From Lacinutrix himadriensis (GTDB lineage Bacteria > Bacteroidota > Bacteroidia > Flavobacteriales > Flavobacteriaceae), in assembly GCF_001418105.1 (NCBI RefSeq), contig NZ_LIQI01000028.1, positions 1 to 64,000 of the forward strand: a stretch of 64,000 nucleotides of DNA. The letters are read 5' to 3'. The position numbers and the translations under genes were made by a program. This document shows, piece by piece, positions 57,447 to 64,000 of the stretch. Under the pieces are notes generated by a model that saw only the letters and a list, made by a program, of their open reading frames with translations, made no database searches and was not told the origin of the DNA. Position 1 is the first letter of the stretch; every line of letters starts with the position of its first letter.

Positions 57447-59966
57447 TTGAAAGTACAGCCCTTTAAAATAGTATTACTTGTATTCCTTGCAGTGTTTTTC
57501 ACTTCTTGTGATGCCGTTAAAAGAGTTGGCGAAAAAGAGCACTTACTAGTTAACAATACCATAATAGTCAATAACAAAAAAGTAAATACCGAAAGAATAA
57601 ACAATCTCTTATACCAAGCGCCTAACAGAAAACTTTTAGGCATTCCTTTACGTCTTCATATTTACAATACGGCAAGACCAAACATTGACTCTATTGTAAC
57701 CGAAAAAATAAACAGAAATCCTAAACGAAAAAAAAGACTAGAAAAATTTCTATCTAAAAAACAATTAGAAAATTATTTACAGGCAAAAATAAATTTTAAT
57801 TCTTGGCTTAAAAAAACAGGGGAAGCACCGGTAATTGTTAATGAGGTAAGAACCAAAAAATCATTAAAACAGTTAGAGGCGTATTATTTTAACAATGGTT
57901 GGTTTAATGTGAAAGCCTCTGCAAAAACAGACACCCTAAGCAATAAAAAAGCATCCGTAGATTATACAGTAACTACTGGTAAAGCATATTTTGTAGATTC
58001 ATTAACCACATCTATTGACTCTCCCATTTTAGATTCCTTATACCAAACACAAGCTCATAAATCACTACTTAAGAAAAAACAGTACAAAACGGTTACTTTT
58101 GATAATGAATTGGAGCGTATTACCGAACATTTTAAAAATTCAGGGGTATATCATTTTAGTCAAGAATATATCTATTTTGAAATGGACTCTATTGACAACA
58201 GTCAAAAAGTAAAGGTCGATTTACAAATAAAAAACCGCCAAGTAAGAAAACAAGACTCTGCATATAGAGTTCCTTTTAAGATCTATAACGTAAAAGATGT
58301 AAATATTTTCACGAATAGCTCTTACGAAAACAGAAACAAAACCATTACTGATACGGTATCCTACAATGGATACAATTTATTTAGTGTTGGTAAAATGCGC
58401 TTTAAGCCTAAAGCATTAACCGACGCTATTTTTATTACCCCAAACAGCATTTTTAAAGACATAAGCAAAACGCGTTCTTACCGACATTTAAGCAACCTGA
58501 AAACGTTTAAATATCCAGACATTGAGTATATAGAAAACCCAGACACCACACTTACTGCAAACATATACTTATCCCCTTTAAAGAAATTTAAATTTGGTTT
58601 TAGTGCTGAAGTTTCTCAAAGCGATATACAAACTGTAGGCTTTGCATTAAACCCAAGTATTTTAATGCGAAATGTATTTCGAGGTGCCGAAACCTTGGAA
58701 CTCTCCGCAATTGGAGCTATTGGTGCTTCCAAAGACGCATCCAATGATGGCGATCCATTTTTTGATATTAATGAAATAGGTGCAAACCTTAGATTAACTA
58801 TACCAAGATTATTTTTCCCTTTTAATACTGAAAAAATAATACCTAAACACATGTTTCCTAGCACCATAATATCGTTGGCAATGTCTAGTCAGACAAATAT
58901 TGGTTTAGATAAACAAACCGTTACGGGAGCTTTTAATTACAAATGGGTTCCTAATAAAACAGTAACCAACAGATTAGATGTTTTTAATGCACAGTATGTA
59001 AGAAATTTAAATACAGGGAATTACTTTAATGTATATGAAACCTCTTATGATAATTTAAATTCTATTGCACAAGATCTAAATTACAATACAGACAATACAG
59101 ATTTAAGTATACCAGATCAAACAAATCTTTTTATCAATGATGTATTAAGCGGAAACACTTCGTTAGCATCCACAAGTGATGATTATCAAACCATATCTGC
59201 TATTAGCGAGCGTAAAGACAGATTAACAGAAAACAATCTTATTTTCTCTTCTAATTACTACTATACACAAGATAGACGTGAAAATTTATTTGATGAAACC
59301 TTTTCTATTTTCCGATTTAAATTAGAATTAGCAGGAAATATTTTTTCTGCGGCATCGAGTGCTTTGGGCTTACAAAAAAACGATAATGACCAATATGAGT
59401 TTTTCAATGTCGCATTCTCGCAATATATAAAAACTGAGTTCGATTATATTCGTCATTGGGATTTAGGTAAAAAAAATGTACTTGCCGCAAGAGGTTTTAT
59501 TGGTATTGCTATTCCGTATGGCAATTCTACCAACATACCGTTTTCTAAAAGTTTCTTCGCTGGAGGAACTAATGATAATCGCGCATGGACCGCATATAGC
59601 CTTGGACCAGGAAGTTCAGGATCAAACAACGAATTTAATGAAGCAAACCTAAAACTAGCTTTTAGTTTTGAAAACAGGTTTAATGTATTTGGAGATGTAA
59701 ACGCTGCACTATTTATAGATGTTGGTAATATCTGGAATGTACTCGACGACGTAGAAGATGACAAATCCACCTTCACCAGTTTATCCTCTTTAAAAGACAT
59801 CGCAATAGGATCTGGTTTTGGTATTAGATATGATTTTGGTTTCGCAGTAGCAAGATTAGACTTAGGCTTTAAAACCTACAATCCTGCACTAGAAACCAAC
59901 CGTTGGTTTTCTAACTACAACTTTGGTAAAGCAGTCTATAATATTGGTATTAACTATCCGTTTTAA
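57447..59966 (+). CDS. BamA/TamA-family outer membrane protein, lipoprotein-type N-terminus
   Basis: 839 residues from TTG 57447. A signal peptide with lipobox FFTSC (Cys21) replaces the usual BamA signal. POTRA-like segments follow (about 30-330, for example KSLKQLEAYYFNNGWFNVKASAKTD). The C-terminal half is an Omp85 barrel with KRSFFAGGTNDNRAWTAYSLGPG (the conserved barrel loop), FRFKLELAGN and a terminal aromatic strand (YNIGINYPF). It resembles the TamL lipidated TamA homologues of Bacteroidota and probably inserts outer-membrane proteins. The gene is divergent from the TrmH-type gene. Confidence 0.87.
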   Translation: MKVQPFKIVLLVFLAVFFTSCDAVKRVGEKEHLLVNNTIIVNNKKVNTERINNLLYQAPNRKLLGIPLRLHIYNTARPNIDSIVTEKINRNPKRKKRLEKFLSKKQLENYLQAKINFNSWLKKTGEAPVIVNEVRTKKSLKQLEAYYFNNGWFNVKASAKTDTLSNKKASVDYTVTTGKAYFVDSLTTSIDSPILDSLYQTQAHKSLLKKKQYKTVTFDNELERITEHFKNSGVYHFSQEYIYFEMDSIDNSQKVKVDLQIKNRQVRKQDSAYRVPFKIYNVKDVNIFTNSSYENRNKTITDTVSYNGYNLFSVGKMRFKPKALTDAIFITPNSIFKDISKTRSYRHLSNLKTFKYPDIEYIENPDTTLTANIYLSPLKKFKFGFSAEVSQSDIQTVGFALNPSILMRNVFRGAETLELSAIGAIGASKDASNDGDPFFDINEIGANLRLTIPRLFFPFNTEKIIPKHMFPSTIISLAMSSQTNIGLDKQTVTGAFNYKWVPNKTVTNRLDVFNAQYVRNLNTGNYFNVYETSYDNLNSIAQDLNYNTDNTDLSIPDQTNLFINDVLSGNTSLASTSDDYQTISAISERKDRLTENNLIFSSNYYYTQDRRENLFDETFSIFRFKLELAGNIFSAASSALGLQKNDNDQYEFFNVAFSQYIKTEFDYIRHWDLGKKNVLAARGFIGIAIPYGNSTNIPFSKSFFAGGTNDNRAWTAYSLGPGSSGSNNEFNEANLKLAFSFENRFNVFGDVNAALFIDVGNIWNVLDDVEDDKSTFTSLSSLKDIAIGSGFGIRYDFGFAVARLDLGFKTYNPALETNRWFSNYNFGKAVYNIGINYPF

Positions 59967-60045
59967 ACCATTCACAACGAAAACGTTATCGTGTTTATTC
60001 CTTTAAGAATCTATTCAAACAACTATAATTTATTTAAAAATTACG

Positions 60046-60053
60046 TACTTTTG
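60046..60053 (+). promoter_or_regulatory. -7 element upstream of fbaA
   Basis: TACTTTTG (TAnnTTTG), 34 bp before ATG 60088. Confidence 0.55.
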
Positions 60054-60087
60054 AATAAACAAACATTCATCCAAACCAAATAATAAA

Positions 60088-61155
60088 ATGGCACATAATA
60101 TAAAACCAGGAGTTGCAACAGGTCGTGAAGTACAAGAAATCTTCAAACTAGCGAAAGAAAAAGGCTTTGCATTACCAGCAGTAAATGTAATTGGCTCTAA
60201 TAGTATTAATGGTGTTTTAGAAACAGCAGCGTCTTTAAATGCTCCAGTAATCATACAATTTTCTAATGGCGGAGGAGTATTTAATGCCGGAAAAGGATTA
60301 AGTAACGAAAACCAAAAAGCAGCAATTGCAGGAAGCATCGCAGGAGCAAAACACATACACTTAATGGCAGAAGCTTATGGTGTTCCAGTAATTTTACATA
60401 CAGACCATTGTGCCAAAAAACTATTACCATGGATTGATGGTTTATTAGATGCTAGTGAGCAACATTATAAAGAAACAGGAAAACCTTTATACAGCTCACA
60501 CATGATAGATTTAAGTGAAGAGCCTCTTGAAGAAAACATAGCAATATGTAAAGAATATCTTGCTAGAATGAGCAAAATGGGAATGACCCTAGAAATAGAA
60601 TTAGGGATTACAGGAGGAGAAGAAGATGGCGTAGACAATAGCGATGTAGACGAGTCTAAATTATACACACAACCAGAAGAAGTAGCTTATGCGTACGAAG
60701 AATTAAGCAAGGTAAGTGACCAATTTACCATTGCAGCAGCGTTTGGTAATGTACATGGTGTTTACAAACCAGGAAACGTAAAACTTACTCCAAAAATTCT
60801 TAAAAACTCTCAAGAATTTTTATCAAAAAAACACAACTTACCTCATAATCATATTGACTTTGTTTTTCATGGTGGATCTGGATCTACACTAGAAGAAATT
60901 AGAGAAGCTATAGGTTACGGAGTTATAAAAATGAATATCGATACCGACATGCAATACGCGTTTATGTCTGGTGTTAGAGATTATATGGCCGAAAAAACAG
61001 ACTACTTACAATCGCAAATTGGTAGCCCAGACGGGCCAGAATCTCCAAACAAAAAATATTACGATCCACGCGTTTGGTTACGTAAAGGAGAGATCACATT
61101 TGTAGAACGTCTTAAAAAAGCGTTTGAAGATTTAAATAATGTAAATACATTATAA
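60088..61155 (+). CDS. fbaA: Class II fructose-bisphosphate aldolase
   Basis: 355 residues, the longer (class IIA, E. coli FbaA-like) form. Zinc and catalytic residues: LHTDHCAKKLLPW (Asp and His), IELGITGGEEDGVD, the second His in AAFGNVHGVYKPGNVKL, and HGGSGSTLEEIREAIGYGVIKMNIDTD for the third His and phosphate binding. It cleaves fructose 1,6-bisphosphate into DHAP and glyceraldehyde 3-phosphate. It precedes a structured element and a terminator rather than another gene of the pathway. Confidence 0.96.
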   Translation: MAHNIKPGVATGREVQEIFKLAKEKGFALPAVNVIGSNSINGVLETAASLNAPVIIQFSNGGGVFNAGKGLSNENQKAAIAGSIAGAKHIHLMAEAYGVPVILHTDHCAKKLLPWIDGLLDASEQHYKETGKPLYSSHMIDLSEEPLEENIAICKEYLARMSKMGMTLEIELGITGGEEDGVDNSDVDESKLYTQPEEVAYAYEELSKVSDQFTIAAAFGNVHGVYKPGNVKLTPKILKNSQEFLSKKHNLPHNHIDFVFHGGSGSTLEEIREAIGYGVIKMNIDTDMQYAFMSGVRDYMAEKTDYLQSQIGSPDGPESPNKKYYDPRVWLRKGEITFVERLKKAFEDLNNVNTL

Positions 61156-61160
61156 AATTA

Positions 61161-61262
61161 TTTTGGCGTTACCCTACTTCACAAAAGTTTCGTAGGGTCA
61201 GGCTGTCACTACTCGCTCTCTGCGAGGAGCTCAAACAAACCGTTCCATCCTTAACGCAAATC
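61161..61262 (+). ncRNA. Compact structured repeat-like element downstream of fbaA
   Basis: About 95 bp bounded by a closing pairing GCGTTA (61166-61171) / TAACGC (61252-61257). Inside are hairpins ACCCTAC/GTAGGGT (61171-61177 with 61192-61198) and CTCGC/GCGAG (61212-61216 with 61222-61226). There is no ORF. Its wording (GGCGTTACC...GGGTCAGGCTGTCACTACTCGC...TAACGC) resembles a dispersed element I recall from many flavobacterial genomes. It could be an RNA or a mobile palindromic repeat. It fills most of the 313-bp gap 61156-61468. Confidence 0.5.
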
Positions 61263-61281
61263 AAGGTAATTACTAAAATAA

Positions 61282-61328
61282 AAAATCCGTTTAAAGAGAA
61301 TAACCTCAGTACTTAAACGGATTTTTTT
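61282..61328 (+). terminator. Intrinsic terminator downstream of fbaA and the structured element
   Basis: 11-bp stem AATCCGTTTAA/TTAAACGGATT (61284-61294 with 61313-61323) with an 18-nt loop, then a T-run. Confidence 0.85.
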
Positions 61329-61369
61329 ATACAATAACAACACAAGAAAACAAGATAGCGACATCTATT

Positions 61370-61401
61370 TTGGAGTTGTATTAATAAAATGAGTAATTTT
61401 G
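61370..61401 (+). promoter_or_regulatory. Promoter of accD (-33 TTTTGG / -7 TAATTTTG)
   Basis: TTG (61370-61372, within TTTTGG) and TAATTTTG (61394-61401) are separated by 21 bp, fitting the Bacteroidota primary sigma consensus TTTG-N17-23-TAnnTTTG. The leader to ATG 61469 is about 60 nt. Confidence 0.65.
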
Positions 61402-61468
61402 CGTACTTATTTATTTAAAATAAGAACTAACTAAATTAATTTTAGAAAAACTAAAATAGTAAATCTAT

Positions 61469-62326
61469 ATGGCTTGGTTTAAAAGAAAAGAAAAAGGTAT
61501 AACCACCTCTACTCAAGAAAAAAAAGACACCCCTAAAGGCCTTTGGTACAAATCTCCAACAGGTAAAATAGTAGACGCAAAAGAACTAGAAAAAAATCAT
61601 TATGTAAGTCCAGAAGACGGTTACCACGTTAGAATTGGTAGTAATGAATATTTCGAAATACTTTTTGACGACAATAAATACAAAGAGTTAGATGCTAAAT
61701 TAGAATCTAAAGATCCTTTAAAATTTGAAGACACCAAAAAGTACCCAGACCGTTTAAAAGCAGCACAAGAAAAAACCAAACTAAAAGACGCCGTGCGTAC
61801 AGCAGTTGGAAAATCTAAAGGTAATGACCTAGTTATTGCTGCAATGGATTTTAGTTTTATTGGTGGATCTATGGGGAGCGTTGTAGGAGAAAAAATAGCT
61901 CGTGCAGCAGACTACGCATTAAAAAAGAAACTACCATTCATGATTATCTCTAAATCTGGAGGAGCACGAATGATGGAAGCGGCATTATCTTTAATGCAAC
62001 TAGCAAAAACATCTGTAAAACTAGCACAACTAGCAGACGCAGGTATTCCATACATCTCTTTATGTACAGATCCAACAACAGGAGGAACAACAGCTTCTTT
62101 TGCTATGTTAGGAGATATTAACATTAGCGAACCAGGAGCATTAATTGGTTTTGCAGGACCTCGAATTGTAAGAGATACTACAGGTAAAGAATTACCAGAA
62201 GGATTTCAAACTTCAGAGTTTTTATTAGAACATGGTTTCTTAGATTTTATTACCCATAGAAAAGAATTAAAAAACCGCGTAAACCTTTATATTGACTTGG
62301 TACAAAACCAACCTATAAGAGCTTAA
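61469..62326 (+). CDS. accD: Acetyl-CoA carboxylase carboxyltransferase subunit beta, zinc-ribbon cysteines absent
   Basis: 285 residues. The carboxyltransferase core is complete ([89 protein letters not shown]). With AccA it moves CO2 from biotin to acetyl-CoA, the first step of fatty acid synthesis. The N-terminal domain (about 25-60, [19 protein letters not shown]...[12 protein letters not shown]) aligns with the four-Cys zinc ribbon of E. coli AccD but has no Cys at all. accA is not adjacent. Confidence 0.94.
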   Translation: MAWFKRKEKGITTSTQEKKDTPKGLWYKSPTGKIVDAKELEKNHYVSPEDGYHVRIGSNEYFEILFDDNKYKELDAKLESKDPLKFEDTKKYPDRLKAAQEKTKLKDAVRTAVGKSKGNDLVIAAMDFSFIGGSMGSVVGEKIARAADYALKKKLPFMIISKSGGARMMEAALSLMQLAKTSVKLAQLADAGIPYISLCTDPTTGGTTASFAMLGDINISEPGALIGFAGPRIVRDTTGKELPEGFQTSEFLLEHGFLDFITHRKELKNRVNLYIDLVQNQPIRA

Positions 62327-62344
62327 CAACGAACACGATAACAC

Positions 62345-62384
62345 AAAAGACCTTTAACTTAAAAAATTAAAGGTCTTTTTTATT
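62345..62384 (+). terminator. Intrinsic terminator of accD
   Basis: 12-bp stem AAAGACCTTTAA/TTAAAGGTCTTT (62346-62357 with 62367-62378), loop of 9, T-run. Confidence 0.9.
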
Positions 62385-62413
62385 TTTTATATATCTATAT
62401 AAATAAAAATAAC

Positions 62414-62443
62414 TATATTTGCCGCTCGAAAGACGAGCTTTCG
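62414..62443 (+). promoter_or_regulatory. rpsO -7 box and leader hairpins
   Basis: TATATTTG (62414-62421) is a good -7 box. Just downstream are two mutually exclusive stems: GCTCG/CGAGC (62424-62428 with 62434-62438) and CGAAAG/CTTTCG (62427-62432 with 62438-62443). S15 represses its own mRNA in several phyla, so this leader could be the control site (inference). The upstream TTG at 62419 lies inside the box. Confidence 0.45.
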
Positions 62444-62475
62444 TGTACATAAAAATCATTTACAATAATATTAGC

Positions 62476-62745
62476 ATGTATTTAGATCAAAAAGCAAAAG
62501 AAGAATTATTCGCAAAACATGGTGGTAACGCAAAAAACACTGGTTCTGCAGAAGGACAGATTGCATTATTCACACATAGAATTGAGCACTTAACACAACA
62601 CTTAAAAAATAATCGTAAAGATTATAATACAGAGCGTTCGTTAGTAATGTTAGTAGGAAAAAGAAGAAGCTTACTAGATTACTTAATTAAGAAAGATGTC
62701 TTAAGATATCGTGCAATAATTAAAGAATTAGGATTAAGAAAATAA
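62476..62745 (+). CDS. rpsO: 30S ribosomal protein S15
   Basis: 89 residues, exactly the family length, from ATG 62476; a longer frame from 62419 starts in the -7 box. S15 signatures: HGGNAKNTGSAEGQIALFTHRIEHLTQHLKNN, DYNTERSLVMLVGKRRSLLDYL and RYRAIIKELGLRK. It binds the central domain of 16S rRNA. The gene is followed by a terminator and then pnp, the common rpsO-pnp order. Confidence 0.97.
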   Translation: MYLDQKAKEELFAKHGGNAKNTGSAEGQIALFTHRIEHLTQHLKNNRKDYNTERSLVMLVGKRRSLLDYLIKKDVLRYRAIIKELGLRK

Positions 62746-62755
62746 TCTCAATACA

Positions 62756-62783
62756 AAGACCACGCCCAACAGCGTGGTTTTTT
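62756..62783 (+). terminator. Intrinsic terminator between rpsO and pnp
   Basis: 6-bp GC-rich stem CCACGC/GCGTGG (62760-62765 with 62772-62777), loop of 6, six T. Confidence 0.88.
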
Positions 62784-62910
62784 GGTATATACTAACTCGT
62801 TTTGGAAGAGTCTAAACTCCATTATTGAAGAAGCTAAATTACAGTTTTTCATTGGCCACAACAACTACACAACACAACTACCAATGTTTAATTAGTATTA
62901 AAACTTATTT

Positions 62911-64000
62911 ATGATTCCAAAAGTTTTTAAAGAGGTCATAGACCTAGGTGATGGAAGAGAAATTTCTATCGAAACCGGAAAATTAGCAAAACAGGCACAC
63001 GGTTCTGTTGTTGTTCAGTCAGGAAAATGTATGATGTTATGTACAGTTGTTTCCAATTACAAACAATCACCAGTTGATTTTTTACCATTAACGGTAGATT
63101 ATCGCGAAAAATTTGCAGCAGCTGGTCGTTATCCAGGTGGATTCTTCAAAAGAGAAGCAAGACCTAGTGATGGTGAAGTATTAACTATGCGTTTAGTGGA
63201 TAGAGTTTTACGTCCATTATTCCCAAAAGATTACCACTCAGAAGTACAAGTGATGATCCAGTTAATGTCTCACGACGAAAACGTTATGCCAGACGCAATG
63301 GCAGGTTTAGCAGCATCTGCAGCTATTCAATTATCAGATTTCCCTTTTGAATGTGCAATCTCTGAAGCTAGAGTTGGACGTGTAAATGGAGAATTTGTAA
63401 TCAACCCAACCAGAGCACAATTAGCAGAATCTGACATCGATATGATGATTGGAGCAAGTGCGGATTCTGTGATGATGGTAGAAGGTGAAATGGATGAAAT
63501 TTCTGAAGAAGAAATGGCAGACGCAATTAAATTTGCACATGAAGCTATCAAAGTACAATGTGCTGCTCAAGTAAAATTAGCAGAAGCATTTGGTAAAAAA
63601 GAAGTACGTGAGTACGAAGGTGAAAGAGAAGATGCAGATTTAGAGAAGAAAGTTTATGACATGGCATACGATAAAGTATATGCTATCGCAAAAGCTGGAT
63701 CATCTAAACATGAAAGAACTACTGCTTTCGCAGAAATTAAAGACGGAATTAAAGCTACTTTTTCGGAAGAAGAATTAGCCGATTTTGGAGATTTAGTTTC
63801 TAAATATTACAGAAAAGCAGAAAAATCTGCCATTAGAAACCTAACCTTAGATGAAGGTTTACGTTTAGATGGAAGAAAGACAGATGAGATTAGACCAATT
63901 TGGTGTGAGGTAGATTACTTACCATCTACACATGGTTCTTCCATCTTTACTCGTGGAGAAACGCAAGCATTAGCTACAGTTACTCTAGGAACATCCAGAG
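62911..64000 (+). CDS. pnp: Polyribonucleotide nucleotidyltransferase (PNPase), 5' part; runs off the window
   Basis: The frame is open from ATG 62911 to the window end, 363 residues of an expected 700-750. The first RNase PH domain is clear: [69 protein letters not shown] and [18 protein letters not shown]. Then the alpha-helical linker and the start of the second RNase PH domain ([43 protein letters not shown]). It degrades mRNA 3'-5' phosphorolytically. It follows rpsO by 165 bp with a terminator in between. Confidence 0.96.
   Translation, partial: MIPKVFKEVIDLGDGREISIETGKLAKQAHGSVVVQSGKCMMLCTVVSNYKQSPVDFLPLTVDYREKFAAAGRYPGGFFKREARPSDGEVLTMRLVDRVLRPLFPKDYHSEVQVMIQLMSHDENVMPDAMAGLAASAAIQLSDFPFECAISEARVGRVNGEFVINPTRAQLAESDIDMMIGASADSVMMVEGEMDEISEEEMADAIKFAHEAIKVQCAAQVKLAEAFGKKEVREYEGEREDADLEKKVYDMAYDKVYAIAKAGSSKHERTTAFAEIKDGIKATFSEEELADFGDLVSKYYRKAEKSAIRNLTLDEGLRLDGRKTDEIRPIWCEVDYLPSTHGSSIFTRGETQALATVTLGTSR

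Noticed and set aside
61161-61262. Considered as a tRNA, tmRNA or IS remnant
   Set aside because: No cloverleaf or anticodon arm, no tmRNA tag frame, no ORF or transposase similarity; kept as a structured element of unknown type.
62419-62475. N-terminal extension of rpsO
   Set aside because: S15 is 89 residues from ATG 62476; the upstream TTG lies within the -7 element.

Overview
This window is from a low-GC, marine-type member of the Flavobacteriaceae (Bacteroidota). The evidence is six secreted proteins with type IX secretion (T9SS) C-terminal sorting domains, T9SS parts (PorT and a plug protein), a complete Na+-translocating NADH:quinone reductase operon, promoters with the Bacteroidota -7 element TAnnTTTG, and no Shine-Dalgarno signals. 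I cannot name the genus. No rRNA, tRNA, CRISPR array, transposase or prophage is visible.

Layout. 1-2.2 kb: the end of a collagen-like repeat protein (13 x 45 bp) overlapping a T9SS type B protein. 2.2-11.2 kb: an acetyltransferase, a Tat/lipoprotein M15 peptidase, an M48 protease, an ankyrin protein, gpmI, a thioredoxin-like lipoprotein, a HAD protein, a CoA-transferase, map, a GldL-like mini-protein, a methyltransferase and a DUF423 protein. 11.2-29 kb (minus strand): two adjacent signalling/secretion modules, described below. 29-39.6 kb: apbE, an NQR-linked small protein, a secreted M43 protease and nqrABCDEF. 39.8-50.9 kb: T9SS plug, apaG, a DUF6695/NRDE pair, pruA, a secreted esterase, rsmG, a desaturase and an aminotransferase. 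51-55 kb: small tail-anchored proteins and trkAH. 55.1-64 kb: ubiE-porT, trmH-type methyltransferase, a BamA/TamA-like protein, fbaA, accD, rpsO and the start of pnp.

The most unusual region is 11.2-29 kb. Module A contains a TPR histidine kinase, a LytTR response regulator, a propeller/Y_Y_Y histidine kinase, two T9SS cargo proteins (one with two beta-helix domains, one LRR-like) and a small exported protein. Module B contains a propeller kinase, a LytTR regulator and a T9SS beta-helix protein. Each module ends with a nearly identical hairpin followed at once by a 28-codon ORF. The two 28-residue products are clearly homologous (13/28 identical, with many synonymous changes) and each is a predicted single-span membrane microprotein. 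By eye I also find two families of direct-repeat operators: half-sites are 21 bp apart and sit exactly 27 bp (module A) or 26 bp (module B) upstream of the -7 box. They lie in front of the kinase, regulator and cargo genes. This suggests two self-regulated LytTR circuits, each controlling its own surface proteins. Module B has a single-base frameshift in both its kinase and its cargo gene, so it is either decaying or affected by sequence errors.

Other points of note: two unrelated minus-strand genes (ankyrin, 4.7 kb; membrane protein, 52 kb) share an ECF-sigma-like promoter (TGTAAC-N16-CGTC). AccD lacks its zinc-ribbon cysteines. A compact structured element lies between fbaA and accD. A 39-bp copy of a gene's own 3' end lies 143 bp downstream of it.
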